This document shows positions 36,225-45,782 of a DNA stretch of 64,000 bases, piece after piece. The DNA is from Alcanivorax limicola (GTDB lineage: Bacteria > Pseudomonadota > Gammaproteobacteria > Pseudomonadales > Alcanivoracaceae), in the NCBI RefSeq assembly GCF_019931215.1, contig NZ_JAIOUB010000002.1:496001-560000 (forward strand), read 5' to 3'. The first letter of the stretch is position 1, and each line of letters opens with the position of its first letter. A program made the translations under genes and the position numbers. A model generated the notes under the pieces. That model searched no databases. It was not told the origin of the DNA and was given only the letters and a program-made list of their open reading frames with translations.

Positions 36225-37653
36225 CCTCGTCCTCGGGCAACCGTGCTTCCGGCTGACGTGGGCCGATACTGGCGATCACGACCCGCTGCGGATCAAGGTG
36301 GCGGCGCAGGGCGTCGCGAATCTGCGCAGGCGTCACCGCAGCGATATCACGCTGGAATCGGTCCATGTAATCCAGCGGCAGATCGTAGAAGCCCATGGAG
36401 CCAAGTTGGCCGACAATCGCGCTGTTGGAGGCGGTGCTCATGGCGAAACTGCCGGTGAGATAGTCCACCGCCAGCTCAACCTGTTCTGCGGTGGGGCCGT
36501 CAGCGACAAAATCTGCCAGCAGATCCAGCGTCAGGCCGAGCGCTTCGTCCGCATTGCTGTTGGCGGTTTGCAGCGCGATGGTGAAGGGCGCGGCCGCCGC
36601 CATGGGCGACAGGGAGGAACTGACGCCGTACACCAGCCCGCGCTTCTGCCGCACTTCGTCCATCAGGATGGCGTTGAAACCGCCGCCACCGAAAATATGG
36701 TTGCCCACGTACAGCGCGACATAGTCTTCATGGTCCCGGCGCACCAGCTGCGTGCCGATATGGATATGGGTCTGGGACGACGCGAAATCCACGTGGGTCT
36801 GTGTCTTCTCGCCGGGAATGGCCGCCTGCGGCAGCGCCGGGGCGCGCTCGCCGGCCGGCAGGGCGTCACTGAGTTGCTCGGCAATCTGCCGCGCCTCGTC
36901 CTCTTTCACTGCGCCGACAAGGGCAATCACGGCATTGCCGGCGGTGTAGTAGCGCTGATAGAACGCGGCAACGGCTTCCGGCGTGATGCGCGGCAGGCTC
37001 TCCGGCGAACCACCGGCATGGATGCCGTAGGGGTGCGCGCCGAACAGGGCGTTGTTATAGGCCCGGGCGACTTGCGGGCCGGGCACCTGTTGCTGCATCA
37101 GCAGACTCTGCAGCATCTGCGTGCGGATGCGTCCCAGAGCATCTTCCGGAAAATCCGGGCTGCGCAGGATGCGTGTCGCCAGTGCCAGCGCGGGTGTGCG
37201 GAATTCGTCATCGCTGAGGGTGGTCAGGCTGACCAGCCCCATGTCCCGGTGACTGCTGGTGCCGAAACGTGCCCCCATATCCTCGAATTCGCGGGCGATA
37301 TCGTCCACATCAAGGCCGTCTGCGCCCTGATCCAGCAGCGCATTGGTGAGGCTGGCCAGGCCCGCCAGATCATCGTCCCGGGCGCTGCCGGCATTGAATA
37401 CCAGGCGCACGTCGAGCATGGGCAGCTGATCGGTGTGGACGAACAGCACGCGGCTCCCGGCGTCGGTCTGCCATTGCTGTATCGACAGTTCGCGGCGACC
37501 CGGTTCGGCGGCACGGACTTCCGCCAGCGAGGTGGGGAAGTGCGCCGCGTCGGTTTGTGCCTGTGAGGACGTTGCGGGCCAGTTGATGACAAAAGCCAGC
37601 GCGATGAGCGCGAGCACGGCGCACAGTGCGATGAAAAAACGGCGGTCACTCAT
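36202..37653 (-). CDS. M16-family peptidase-like protein, non-catalytic partner
   Basis: 483 residues with an N-terminal membrane/signal segment (FFIALCAVLALIALAFVINW). It has the M16 fold (LFNAGSARDDDLAGLASLTNALLDQGADG) but lacks the zinc-binding HxxEH: the equivalent stretch reads SLTNALL. Typical inactive half of an M16B pair that binds with the active partner encoded directly upstream (8-base overlap). ATG 37653 is preceded by GGAGACAGCTG. Position next to rsmD-ftsY is conserved in many gammaproteobacteria. Confidence 0.88.
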   Translation of the reverse strand: MSDRRFFIALCAVLALIALAFVINWPATSSQAQTDAAHFPTSLAEVRAAEPGRRELSIQQWQTDAGSRVLFVHTDQLPMLDVRLVFNAGSARDDDLAGLASLTNALLDQGADGLDVDDIAREFEDMGARFGTSSHRDMGLVSLTTLSDDEFRTPALALATRILRSPDFPEDALGRIRTQMLQSLLMQQQVPGPQVARAYNNALFGAHPYGIHAGGSPESLPRITPEAVAAFYQRYYTAGNAVIALVGAVKEDEARQIAEQLSDALPAGERAPALPQAAIPGEKTQTHVDFASSQTHIHIGTQLVRRDHEDYVALYVGNHIFGGGGFNAILMDEVRQKRGLVYGVSSSLSPMAAAAPFTIALQTANSNADEALGLTLDLLADFVADGPTAEQVELAVDYLTGSFAMSTASNSAIVGQLGSMGFYDLPLDYMDRFQRDIAAVTPAQIRDALRRHLDPQRVVIASIGPRQPEARLPEDEDGARGDQ

Positions 37654-39037
37654 CAGCTGTCTCCTGCGCTGTGTCTGGTGCAACGTGCGGCTCGACAAAA
37701 GCCACCGCACGACGTTCGCGGGTGAGATAGCGGCGCGCCACCGCGCTGACGTCTTCCGGGGTGACGGCCGCCAGGGCCTCGGCCATGCCGGCACGCAGGC
37801 GCCAGTCGATGCCCAGCACAGACAGATAGCCCAGCTCCATCGCTTGCCCGAACAGGGAGTCCTGCCCGAAAACATGGCTGGAAAGCACCTGGGCGCGCAC
37901 GCGATCCAGCTCCGCGACGTCCGGCGGCGTTTCGACAATAGCGCGTATTTCTGCTTCGACGGCGGCTTCCAGTTGATCCAGGCTGGTGCCCGGTGTGGGA
38001 GTGCCACTGACGATAAAGGCGCCGTCGCCCCGGGCGAGGCCGCGATAGTTGGCGCTGACACCTGCGGCCAGGCGCGGCCCGCGCACCAGATTACGCTGAA
38101 AACGTGCGCTGCGGCCGCCGTCCAGAATGCCGCTGAGCATGCTCAGGGCGTAAAACTCGTGGGTGTCTTCGGCGGTCAGCAGCGAGGGCAGGTTCCAGCC
38201 CATATACAGGGTTGGCACCTGGACCGGCATGACCAGATTCAGGCGGCGCTCCCCGGCGATGTCGGCTTGCCGGGGTTCTGGCCGGGCGGGCACATCGCGG
38301 GCCGGGATGGCGCCAAAGAAGCGCTCCGTGAGAGCGCGCACTTCATCAACGTCCACATCACCCGCCACGACCAGTGTGGCGTTGCCGGGCATGTACCAGC
38401 GCTCATACCAGTGCTCGGCCATTTCCGGTTGATACTGCTGTATCTCCTGGCGCCAGCCGATGATCGGGTGGGCATAGCCCTGGCCGGGGCTGAGAATGCC
38501 GGTGAATTTTTCCCAGGCCAACGCGTTGGGATTGTCGTCGGTGCGCTGGCGCCGCTCTTCAAGCACCACCTGCAGCTCGCGAAAGAATTCATCATCGTCG
38601 ATGCGCAAATGGGCCATGCGCTCGGCTTCCAGCTCCAGCGCCAGGGGCAGGCGCGTCGCCTCGTACTGCTGGTAATAGCCGGTGTACTCGTAGGCGGTAA
38701 AGGCGTTCGACTGGCCGCCGAAACGGGCCACGAGACTGGAGTAATCCCCCGGCGACAGGTGTTTGGTGTCCTTGAACAGCATGTGCTCGAGCATGTGGCT
38801 GATGCCGGTCATGCCCGGCGGTTCGTCAATGCTGCCGACCTTGTACCACACCATGACCACGGCGACCGGGGCGCGGTGGTCTTGCCGCACCAGCACGCGC
38901 AGGCCGTTATCGAGCGTGAATTCATGTGTCGGCGGCACCAGATCGGCGGACCAGACGCTGGTGGGCAGGCACAGCGTTGTTGCCAGCGCGAGGAGGCGCA
39001 GTCCGCGTAACGTCAAAAGGCGTATCATCGAGTGCAT
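37646..39037 (-). CDS. M16-family zinc peptidase (active partner)
   Basis: About 463 residues. It carries the inverted zinc motif HMLEH in GISHMLEHMLFKDT, with the second Glu ligand in VVLEERRQRTDDNP. A signal peptide (LRGLRLLALATTLCLPTSVWSA) indicates export; the mature protein likely cleaves short peptides in the periplasm together with the following non-catalytic partner. Start uncertain: the frame reads upstream to a TTG at 39082 and no ATG candidate has a convincing ribosome binding site. Divergent from ftsY. Confidence 0.87.
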   Translation of the reverse strand: MHSMIRLLTLRGLRLLALATTLCLPTSVWSADLVPPTHEFTLDNGLRVLVRQDHRAPVAVVMVWYKVGSIDEPPGMTGISHMLEHMLFKDTKHLSPGDYSSLVARFGGQSNAFTAYEYTGYYQQYEATRLPLALELEAERMAHLRIDDDEFFRELQVVLEERRQRTDDNPNALAWEKFTGILSPGQGYAHPIIGWRQEIQQYQPEMAEHWYERWYMPGNATLVVAGDVDVDEVRALTERFFGAIPARDVPARPEPRQADIAGERRLNLVMPVQVPTLYMGWNLPSLLTAEDTHEFYALSMLSGILDGGRSARFQRNLVRGPRLAAGVSANYRGLARGDGAFIVSGTPTPGTSLDQLEAAVEAEIRAIVETPPDVAELDRVRAQVLSSHVFGQDSLFGQAMELGYLSVLGIDWRLRAGMAEALAAVTPEDVSAVARRYLTRERRAVAFVEPHVAPDTAQETADE

Positions 39038-39203
39038 GACAGGGGCTGGCCGGGTGTGGCGGGTTGTTCGCATCAGCATCAAATAGGACTCGTCTCTTCA
39101 ATATGTCTCAGTGTGGCCGTGTGCCGCTGCATTTCTCTGCCTGAGGCGGGATGATAGGATAGCGCGGCCTCCATACCATCACCACACAGTGGAAAGACCC
39201 GGC

Positions 39204-40295
39204 ATGACTGATGAAGTTTCCAGCAAACCTGATTCCGACAAGGACGATGAGCGCAAGGACGGGGGGCTGTTCTCCCGCATGTTCCGTCGTCGGCAGGATG
39301 AGGCGGATAACGCAGCCGACAGCGTAGCACCTGCACCGTCGGCGGCTGGTGAATCATCGCAGGAGGAGAACCTCTGGACGCGGATGAAAACCGGGCTGGG
39401 CAAAACGCGCCAGAATTTCGGCAAGGGCCTGGCAGACCTGCTGGTGGGCGCCAAGGAAATTGATGACGAGATTTTCGAAGAGATTGAAACCCAGCTGCTG
39501 GTCGCCGATGTCGGGGTGGAAGCCACCGATACCATCGTTAATGCCCTGACAGAACGGGTCGGCCGCCAGGAACTGGTGGATGCCGATGCCTTGTATGACG
39601 CGCTGCAGGAAGAACTGCGGCGGCTGCTGATGCCAGTGAACAAACCCCTGGTGATCGAACCGGACAAGAAACCCTACGTGATCCTGATGGTTGGCGTGAA
39701 CGGCGTTGGCAAGACCACGACGATCGGCAAGCTGGCCAAACGGCTGCGCAACGACGGCAAGTCCGTGATGCTGGCAGCGGGGGACACTTTCCGTGCCGCC
39801 GCGGTAGAGCAGCTTCAGGTGTGGGGCGAGCGCAACGATATTCCGGTGATTGCACAGCACACCGGCGCGGACTCCGCCTCGGTGATCTTCGATGGCGTGC
39901 AGGCGGCGGTATCGCGGGGCGTGGATGTCCTGATTGCGGATACCGCAGGCCGGCTGCATACCCGCGGCAACCTGATGGAGGAACTCAGCAAGGTGGTGCG
40001 GGTGATGAAGAAGCTGATCCCCGACGCGCCCCACGAAGTGCTGCTGGTGCTGGATGCCGGCACCGGCCAGAATGCCATCAACCAGGCGCTGGAGTTCCGC
40101 AAGGCGGTAGGCGTCACCGGGTTGGCACTGACCAAGCTGGATGGCACCGCCAAAGGCGGCATTCTGTTCGCGCTGGCACAACGCACCGGTCTGCCGATCC
40201 GCTTTATCGGCGTGGGTGAAAAGCTCGAGGACCTGCGGCCGTTTGATGCCGAGGAATTTGTTCAGGCGCTGTTTGAGGATGTCACCGGGGCTTAG
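39204..40295 (+). CDS. ftsY: Signal recognition particle receptor FtsY
   Basis: GTPase that docks the SRP-ribosome complex at the membrane. 363 residues: acidic/charged N-terminal A domain (about 1-60, with FSRMFRRRQDE), the N domain, and the G domain with VGVNGVGKTTTIGKLA (P loop), DTFRAAAVEQL, DTAGRLH and TKLDGTAKGG. ATG 39204 follows GGAAAG. Followed at 20 bases by ftsE; ftsYEX-rpoH is the classic gammaproteobacterial order. Confidence 0.97.
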   Translation: MTDEVSSKPDSDKDDERKDGGLFSRMFRRRQDEADNAADSVAPAPSAAGESSQEENLWTRMKTGLGKTRQNFGKGLADLLVGAKEIDDEIFEEIETQLLVADVGVEATDTIVNALTERVGRQELVDADALYDALQEELRRLLMPVNKPLVIEPDKKPYVILMVGVNGVGKTTTIGKLAKRLRNDGKSVMLAAGDTFRAAAVEQLQVWGERNDIPVIAQHTGADSASVIFDGVQAAVSRGVDVLIADTAGRLHTRGNLMEELSKVVRVMKKLIPDAPHEVLLVLDAGTGQNAINQALEFRKAVGVTGLALTKLDGTAKGGILFALAQRTGLPIRFIGVGEKLEDLRPFDAEEFVQALFEDVTGA

Positions 40296-40315
40296 TCCGG
40301 GTGCGGAGTCGGTGA

Positions 40316-41002
40316 ATGATACAGCTGGATCGCGTCAGCAAGCGGTATAGCAGCCCGGGCATGGGCAGCAAGGATGCGCTGAAGCAGGTATCGCTGACGC
40401 TGCCTGCGGGCGAGCTGACCTTTCTCACCGGGCACTCCGGCGCGGGCAAAAGCACCCTGTTGAAATTGATCATGATGATCGAGCGGCCCACCGCCGGTGA
40501 GATTCTCGTGGATGGCATTCCGCTCAATCGTGTCGGCCGCAGCGGGATTCCCCTGGTGCGCCGTCGCATTGGCATGGTGCACCAGAATCATCAACTGCTG
40601 TTTGATCGCAGCGTCTATGACAACGTGGCCTTGCCGCTGGTGATCGCCGGTTTCCCCCGGGCAGATATCGGCAAGCGTGTGCGTGCCGCGCTGGACAAGG
40701 TCGGCCTGCTGAGCAAGGAGAAGCTCAACCCGATGATGCTCTCCGGCGGTGAGCAGCAGCGCGTGGGCATCGCCCGTGCCGTGGTCAACAAGCCGCCCCT
40801 GCTGCTGGCGGACGAGCCCACCGGTAATCTTGACCCGGAGCTGTCGGCAGAAATCATGGATCTGTTCAAGGATTTTGCCCGCGTAGGCGTCGCCGTCATG
40901 ATCGCCACCCATGACCTGTCCCTGATTGCCCGTTACAGCCACCGATTGCTGACCCTGCGCGAAGGCCATCTGGTCGCCGACCGGGATGAGACGCCTGTAT
41001 GA
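40316..41002 (+). CDS. ftsE: Cell division ABC transporter ATP-binding protein FtsE
   Basis: ATPase of the FtsEX complex that activates periplasmic murein hydrolases at the divisome. 228 residues: Walker [14 protein letters not shown] loop VHQNHQLL, signature [14 protein letters not shown], Walker [13 protein letters not shown] and switch His in THDLSLI. Normal length; ATGA overlap with ftsX. Confidence 0.97.
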   Translation: MIQLDRVSKRYSSPGMGSKDALKQVSLTLPAGELTFLTGHSGAGKSTLLKLIMMIERPTAGEILVDGIPLNRVGRSGIPLVRRRIGMVHQNHQLLFDRSVYDNVALPLVIAGFPRADIGKRVRAALDKVGLLSKEKLNPMMLSGGEQQRVGIARAVVNKPPLLLADEPTGNLDPELSAEIMDLFKDFARVGVAVMIATHDLSLIARYSHRLLTLREGHLVADRDETPV

Positions 41003-42033
41003 CCACGAAGCGCCCCGGCCGTAATGCCACACCGCTGAAACCGAAGCGCGCCGCGCCGGTCACGCCACCGCGTCGCAGCAGTGGCGCCCGCGCCGCCCGC
41101 AGCGCCTGGCGAGACCGCCTCGAGTCCTGGCGCCTGCATCACCGGGATTCGGCACGGGATGCCTTGCTGCGCATGCGCGCCGCGCCTGCCGCAACGGCCA
41201 TGACGGTGCTGGTGATTGCCATTGCCCTGGCGCTGCCAGCGGGCATCACGGTGTTGCTGGAAAACGCCCAGGCCGCGACGCGCGGTTGGGATGGCAACGC
41301 CCATCTGTCGGTATTTCTGAAGGACGACGTGGATAGCGACCAGCAGCGTGCGCTGGCGGCGACCTGGCAAGCGCGTGATGATGTGGCGCGCACCCAGTCC
41401 GTCACGCGGGAGCAGGCGCTGGCGGAATTCCGCGAGCTGTCCGGCTTTGGCGATGTGCTGGACGCGCTGCCGGACAACCCGTTGCCGCCGCTGATCATGG
41501 TGTATCCCGTGGACGCCCACCCGGATCAGCTGGCCGCCCTGCAATCCGCCCTGAACGCCATGCCCGAGGTGGATCTGGCGCAACTCGATGTGCTCTGGGT
41601 GCAGCGGCTGCACGCCATGATCGAGTTGGCCGGCCGTATTGTCGGGGCACTGACACTGGCGTTGGCGCTCGCTGTGGTGCTGGTGGTGGTCAATACCATC
41701 CGCCTGGCCATCGAAAGCCGCCGCGAGGAAATCGTGGTGATCAAGCTGGTGGGCGGCACCGACGGTTTTGTGCGCCGCCCGTTTCTGTATACCGGTTTCT
41801 GGTTCGGGCTGGCAGGCGGGCTGGTGTCCGTAGTGCTGGTGCAGATCGCCCTGCTGTGGATCGGTTCACCCATTGATGAGCTGACGGCACTGTACGATAG
41901 TGAGTACTCGCTAGTCGGCATCGGCTTTGTGAACGTGCTGGTGCTGCCGCTGTTTGCGGGTCTTCTGGGGCTGATGGGCGCCTGGCTGGCGGTCTCCCGC
42001 CACCTCAATGACATCGACCCGCAGCTTCTCTGA
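40999..42033 (+). CDS. ftsX: Cell division protein FtsX
   Basis: Membrane partner of FtsE. 344 residues: basic cytoplasmic N-terminus with many Arg/Pro, first membrane helix around AATAMTVLVIAIALALPAGIT, a periplasmic domain (STVFLKDDVDSDQQRALA-like stretch, then PDNPLPPLIMVYP), and three C-terminal helices (LTLALALAVVLVVVNTIRLA; FLYTGFWFGLAGGLVSVVL; LPLFAGLLGLMGAWLAV) of the FtsX/MacB type with the ESRREEIVVIKLVGGTDGFVR loop. Confidence 0.96.
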   Translation: MTTKRPGRNATPLKPKRAAPVTPPRRSSGARAARSAWRDRLESWRLHHRDSARDALLRMRAAPAATAMTVLVIAIALALPAGITVLLENAQAATRGWDGNAHLSVFLKDDVDSDQQRALAATWQARDDVARTQSVTREQALAEFRELSGFGDVLDALPDNPLPPLIMVYPVDAHPDQLAALQSALNAMPEVDLAQLDVLWVQRLHAMIELAGRIVGALTLALALAVVLVVVNTIRLAIESRREEIVVIKLVGGTDGFVRRPFLYTGFWFGLAGGLVSVVLVQIALLWIGSPIDELTALYDSEYSLVGIGFVNVLVLPLFAGLLGLMGAWLAVSRHLNDIDPQLL

Positions 42034-42097
42034 GAGGCCTGCTGCCCACAAACACGTCTGCATAGCCTGGGCCTATCAGGGGAACAAATGCACACCC

Positions 42098-42124
42098 TTA
42101 GCACTCCAAGGCAACGAGTGCTAA
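42098..42124 (+). promoter_or_regulatory. Perfect CIRCE element (HrcA operator) upstream of rpoH
   Basis: TTAGCACTC (42098-42106), nine bases, GAGTGCTAA (42116-42124): an exact match to the CIRCE consensus, with the standard 9-base spacer. The right arm overlaps a -10-like TAATAT (42122-42127), so bound HrcA would block transcription of rpoH, whose ATG is 65 bases further on. hrcA itself is not in the window. Confidence 0.93.
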
Positions 42125-42189
42125 TATCCTGCTCAAAGCGCGTATCAGCTGAGGCTGAGCGACGAGCTACCCGGATAAGGAACAAGACC

Positions 42190-43050
42190 ATGCAACTGCA
42201 GAAATTTGATGCCTTGCAACTGATGAATGTGCCCGGCGGCAGCCTGGACAGCTACATCTCGGCAGCCAGTGCCGTGCCGATACTGAGCGCGGAAGATGAG
42301 CGTGCCCTGGCAGAGCGGTTGTTCTACGAGGATGATATCGATGCAGCGCGCAGCCTGGTGCTCTCGCACCTGCGCTTCGTGGTGCATATTGCCCGCAGCT
42401 ACACCGGCTACGGGCTGCCGCTGGGCGATCTGGTCCAGGAAGGCAATGTCGGTCTGATGAAAGCGGTGCGCCGGTTCGACCCGAATGTGGGCGTGCGGCT
42501 GGTCAGCTTCGCCGTACACTGGATCAAGGCTGAAATTCACGAGTTCGTGTTGAAGAACTGGCGCATCGTCAAGGTGGCTACCACCAAGTCGCAGCGCAAA
42601 CTGTTCTTCAACCTGCGCGGTGCCAAGAAACGTCTGGCACGACTGACCCCGGAAGAGACCCAGCGCGTGGCGGATGACCTCGGCGTCAGTACCCGCGATG
42701 TGCGGGAAATGGAAGGCCGCCTGGCGGCCTTTGATGCGTCTTTCGACGGCCCCATGGACGACGATGATGACAGCCCGGTGGTATCGCCCGCCCAGTACCT
42801 TGAAGCGGACGGCGGCGACCCGGCGGACATTCTGGCCGATCAGGACTGGCAGGAGCAGAGCAGCCGGCGTCTCGGCTCGGCGATGCTGAGCCTGGATGAG
42901 CGCAGCCGCGACATCCTCGAGCGCCGCTGGCTTGCCGAAGACAAGACCACCCTGCAGGATCTGGCCAACCATTATGGCGTTTCCGCAGAGCGCATCCGGC
43001 AGCTGGAAAACGCAGCGATCGGCAAGTTGCGCAATGCCATGGTGGCGTGA
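42190..43050 (+). CDS. rpoH: Heat-shock sigma factor sigma-32
   Basis: Directs RNA polymerase to heat-shock promoters. 286 residues: N-terminal [21 protein letters not shown], region 2 ([33 protein letters not shown]), the RpoH box QRKLFFNLR (135-143) that distinguishes sigma-32 from other sigma factors, and region 4 HTH ([29 protein letters not shown]). ATG 42190 follows AAGGAACAAGACC; an in-frame ATG at 42088 would lie before the CIRCE element and is rejected. Standard position after ftsX. The CIRCE element implies an extra layer of heat control. Confidence 0.96.
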   Translation: MQLQKFDALQLMNVPGGSLDSYISAASAVPILSAEDERALAERLFYEDDIDAARSLVLSHLRFVVHIARSYTGYGLPLGDLVQEGNVGLMKAVRRFDPNVGVRLVSFAVHWIKAEIHEFVLKNWRIVKVATTKSQRKLFFNLRGAKKRLARLTPEETQRVADDLGVSTRDVREMEGRLAAFDASFDGPMDDDDDSPVVSPAQYLEADGGDPADILADQDWQEQSSRRLGSAMLSLDERSRDILERRWLAEDKTTLQDLANHYGVSAERIRQLENAAIGKLRNAMVA

Positions 43051-43112
43051 GGTCTGAGCCGTGAGCAATGAGGTATGAGCGCTGAATGCCGGCGCCGATC
43101 TCAGGTAGAATG

Positions 43113-43137
43113 AACGCCGCCCTCGGGCGGCGTTTTT
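43113..43137 (+). terminator. Intrinsic terminator after rpoH
   Basis: AACGCCGCC-CTCG-GGCGGCGTT followed by a five-T run: a 9-bp GC-rich stem with tetraloop, 63 bases after the rpoH stop. Strong rho-independent terminator. Confidence 0.93.
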
Positions 43138-43163
43138 GTGTCCCACTGTTGTGAGCCGTGCTG

Positions 43164-43550
43164 ATGAAGATCCTGTTGATACTGGGTGCCCTGAATGCCG
43201 CGCTGGCCGTGGTGTGTGGTGCCTTTGGTGCCCACGGCCTCAAGGCCCGGGTCGAGGCGGGCCTGCTGGAGGCCGGGCGACTCGATACCTGGGCCACGGC
43301 CAGTGAGTATCATTTTTTCCAGGCCCTGGGCCTGTTGCTGGTGGGCGTGCTGGCAAAACAGTTCAGCGCTGCCGCCGGTATCATTACCGCAGGCTGGATA
43401 CTGTTTGCCGGCATGCTGGTGTTCAGTGGCAGCCTCTATCTGCTGGTGCTGACCGGTCAGCGCTGGCTCGGTGCGGTGACGCCGGTGGGCGGCACCCTGC
43501 TGATTATCGGCTGGGTCTGGCTCGCCTTTTCTCTCTACAAAACGGTCTGA
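43164..43550 (+). CDS. DUF423 membrane protein (YgdD-like)
   Basis: 128 residues with four hydrophobic segments. MKILLILGALNAALAVVCGAFGAHGLK is the DUF423 N-terminus with its conserved AFGAHGLK; YHFFQALGLLLVGVLA and the C-terminal WLGAVTPVGGTLLIIGWVWLAF follow. Function unknown. ATG 43164 preferred to the GTG at 43158. It is directly upstream of thiS. Confidence 0.9.
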   Translation: MKILLILGALNAALAVVCGAFGAHGLKARVEAGLLEAGRLDTWATASEYHFFQALGLLLVGVLAKQFSAAAGIITAGWILFAGMLVFSGSLYLLVLTGQRWLGAVTPVGGTLLIIGWVWLAFSLYKTV

Positions 43551-43555
43551 TAGCC

Positions 43556-43753
43556 ATGCAACTCCAGGTTAACGGCGACACACTTGTTTTCGACGGTGAG
43601 ACCATTGCTGACTTGCTGACCCGTCTCGAGATCAGCGGCCGGCGTCTGGCCGTGGAAGTGAACGGTGATATCGTCCCGAAAGGCGAACACGGCACCTCCC
43701 GGCTGCACGATGGCGATACGATTGAAATTGTCCACGCCATTGGCGGCGGTTGA
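43556..43753 (+). CDS. thiS: Sulfur-carrier protein ThiS
   Basis: Ubiquitin-like sulfur carrier for thiazole synthesis in thiamine biosynthesis. 65 residues, MQLQVNGDTLVFDGETIADL, ending in VHAIGGG: the C-terminal Gly-Gly is the site of adenylation and thiocarboxylation. Immediately precedes thiG. Confidence 0.95.
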   Translation: MQLQVNGDTLVFDGETIADLLTRLEISGRRLAVEVNGDIVPKGEHGTSRLHDGDTIEIVHAIGGG

Positions 43754-43791
43754 GCGACAGTGCGTGTCTATAAGATCCCACAGGAGCAGTA

Positions 43792-44604
43792 ATGAGTGAT
43801 TCACAAGTGTCTGGTGCGCAAGGGCCCGATACCTTTCAGGTAGCGGGCAAGACCTATCAATCACGTCTGTTGATCGGCACCGGCAAGTACCGGGATTTTG
43901 ACGAGACCCGCGCGGCCATCGAAATGAGCGGCGCAGAAATTGTCACGGTGGCGATCCGGCGCACGAACATTGGCCAGAACGCGGGCGAACCGAACCTGCT
44001 GGATTTTATCTCGCCGGACCAGTACACGATTCTGCCGAACACGGCCGGTTGCTACACCGCCGCAGACGCGGTGCGCACCTGCAAGCTCGCCCGGGAACTG
44101 CTGGACGGCCATGACCTGGTCAAACTGGAAGTGCTGGGCGACCAGAAAACCCTGTACCCGCAAATGCGTGAAACCCTGATCGCCGCAGAGCAACTGGTCG
44201 CGGACGGTTTCAAGGTGATGGTTTATACCAACGACGACCCCATCGCGGCGAAGACGCTGGAAGACATGGGCTGCGTCGCGGTCATGCCGCTGGGCTCATT
44301 GATCGGTTCCGGGCTCGGTATTCTCAATCCGCATAACATCCGCATCATCATCGAAGAAGCCAACGTGCCGATCATCGTCGATGCCGGCGTCGGCACCGCC
44401 AGCGATGCCGCGCTGGCCATGGAGCTGGGCTGCGAAGGCGTGTTGATGAACTCGGCGATTGCCCATGCCGGCCAGCCGGTCCTGATGGCCAGCGCCATGA
44501 AAAAAGCCATCGAGGCAGGGCGCGAGGCGTTTCTTGCCGGGCGCATGCCGCGCAAGGCCTATGCCAGCGCGTCCTCGCCGCTGGACGGTGTGAGCAAAGT
44601 CTGA
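43792..44604 (+). CDS. thiG: Thiazole synthase ThiG
   Basis: Forms the thiazole phosphate from deoxyxylulose phosphate, iminoglycine and ThiS thiocarboxylate. 270 residues: TIM barrel with [13 protein letters not shown] near the N-terminus, the Schiff-base lysine in [30 protein letters not shown], and phosphate loops [12 protein letters not shown] and [11 protein letters not shown]. Strong ribosome binding site (AGGAGC). No TPP riboswitch is visible upstream. The stop overlaps the argE start by one base. Confidence 0.96.
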   Translation: MSDSQVSGAQGPDTFQVAGKTYQSRLLIGTGKYRDFDETRAAIEMSGAEIVTVAIRRTNIGQNAGEPNLLDFISPDQYTILPNTAGCYTAADAVRTCKLARELLDGHDLVKLEVLGDQKTLYPQMRETLIAAEQLVADGFKVMVYTNDDPIAAKTLEDMGCVAVMPLGSLIGSGLGILNPHNIRIIIEEANVPIIVDAGVGTASDAALAMELGCEGVLMNSAIAHAGQPVLMASAMKKAIEAGREAFLAGRMPRKAYASASSPLDGVSKV

Positions 44605-45767
44605 TGGATGCCGCGACCGCGCAGGAGCAACTGGCCACGCTGGTGGGTTTCCCCACTGTGTCGCGGGATTCCAATCTGGCATTGATTGATCATGCCGAGG
44701 CGTTGCTGACGCAACATGGCGCCGTCTGCGAGCGTGTTGCCAGTGATGATGGCCGCAAGGCCAATCTGCTGGCGCGCATCGGGCCTGCCGTTGCCGGGGG
44801 CGTTGTGCTGTCCGGGCATACCGACGTGGTGCCGGTGGCGGGCCAGGACTGGCACAGCGATCCGTTTGTGTTGACGCCCGGCGATGACCAGCGGCTGCAC
44901 GGTCGTGGCACCTGTGACATGAAAGGTTTTATCGCCTGCGCGCTGGCGATGCTGCCGGTGTGGTCACAGACCCCATTGCAGCGGCCGATTTATCTGGCGC
45001 TGTCCTACGATGAAGAAGTGGGGTGTCTGGGCGCGCCGCGCATGATCGAGCGATTGCTGGCGGCGCATCCGCGCCCGTCGGCGGTGATTGTCGGCGAGCC
45101 AACGTTGATGCAGCCGGTGGTGGCCCACAAGGGCAGTACCAATCTGCGCACCGTGGTCACCGGCAAGGCGGCGCACTCCAGCCAGATTGATCAGGGCGTG
45201 TCCGCGATCCATCTGGCGGCGCGGCTGGTGACGGCCATCGAAGACGTCATGGCTGATCTGCGCACTGAAGGATGTGTCGATGAGGCGTTCAATATTGCCC
45301 ACTCGACCCTGCATGTGGGCCGTATCCAGGGCGGTATTGCGATCAATGTCATGGCGCCTGAATGCCATTTCGATTGGGAAATCCGCCATTTGCCGACGGA
45401 TCAGTTCGAGGCATTGTTGGCCCGCGTTGAGGCGCGCGCGGACGCACTGGTGGCAGAACATGGTAAAGGTCTGGCAGAGGTGTCAGTGCGCACCGAGCGG
45501 TTGACCGCCACCGTGCCGCCGCTGGCCAATCGCGATAACGGCGCGGCGCTGGCCTTGTGCAACAGGCTGCTGGGTGAATTGCCAACGGAACAGGTGGCCT
45601 ACGCGACCGAAGCGGGCCAGTTTCAACAGGCCGGATTGCCCACGGTTATTTGCGGCCCCGGCAGCATCCGTCAGGCACACCAGCCGGACGAATTTGTCAC
45701 CCTGCCCCAGCTCAAGGCGTGCATGGACTTCATGCATGCGCTCACCGCGCATTTGCAACAGGCTTGA
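44604..45767 (+). CDS. argE: Acetylornithine deacetylase (ArgE-type M20 peptidase)
   Basis: Hydrolyses N-acetylornithine to ornithine in arginine synthesis. 387 residues: metal ligands H72 and D74 in LSGHTDVVP, Asp in GRGTCDMKGF, EE in LSYDEEVGCLGA, and the dimerisation domain (STNLRTVVTGKAAHSS). This pattern is ArgE (rather than DapE). Unusually it follows thiG rather than argAB genes; argB is at the left edge of this same window, about 44 kb away. One-base overlap with thiG. Confidence 0.92.
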   Translation: MDAATAQEQLATLVGFPTVSRDSNLALIDHAEALLTQHGAVCERVASDDGRKANLLARIGPAVAGGVVLSGHTDVVPVAGQDWHSDPFVLTPGDDQRLHGRGTCDMKGFIACALAMLPVWSQTPLQRPIYLALSYDEEVGCLGAPRMIERLLAAHPRPSAVIVGEPTLMQPVVAHKGSTNLRTVVTGKAAHSSQIDQGVSAIHLAARLVTAIEDVMADLRTEGCVDEAFNIAHSTLHVGRIQGGIAINVMAPECHFDWEIRHLPTDQFEALLARVEARADALVAEHGKGLAEVSVRTERLTATVPPLANRDNGAALALCNRLLGELPTEQVAYATEAGQFQQAGLPTVICGPGSIRQAHQPDEFVTLPQLKACMDFMHALTAHLQQA

Positions 45768-45782
45768 TGCGGGCCGGTCAGG

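Noticed and set aside
42088-42189. Upstream in-frame ATG as the rpoH start
   Set aside because: It would precede the CIRCE element and TAATAT box; the resulting extra residues do not match sigma-32 N-termini, and ATG 42190 has a proper ribosome binding site.
43751-43791. A TPP riboswitch before thiG
   Set aside because: The gap is only about 40 bases and thiS precedes it; no THI-box-like sequence is visible here or before thiS.
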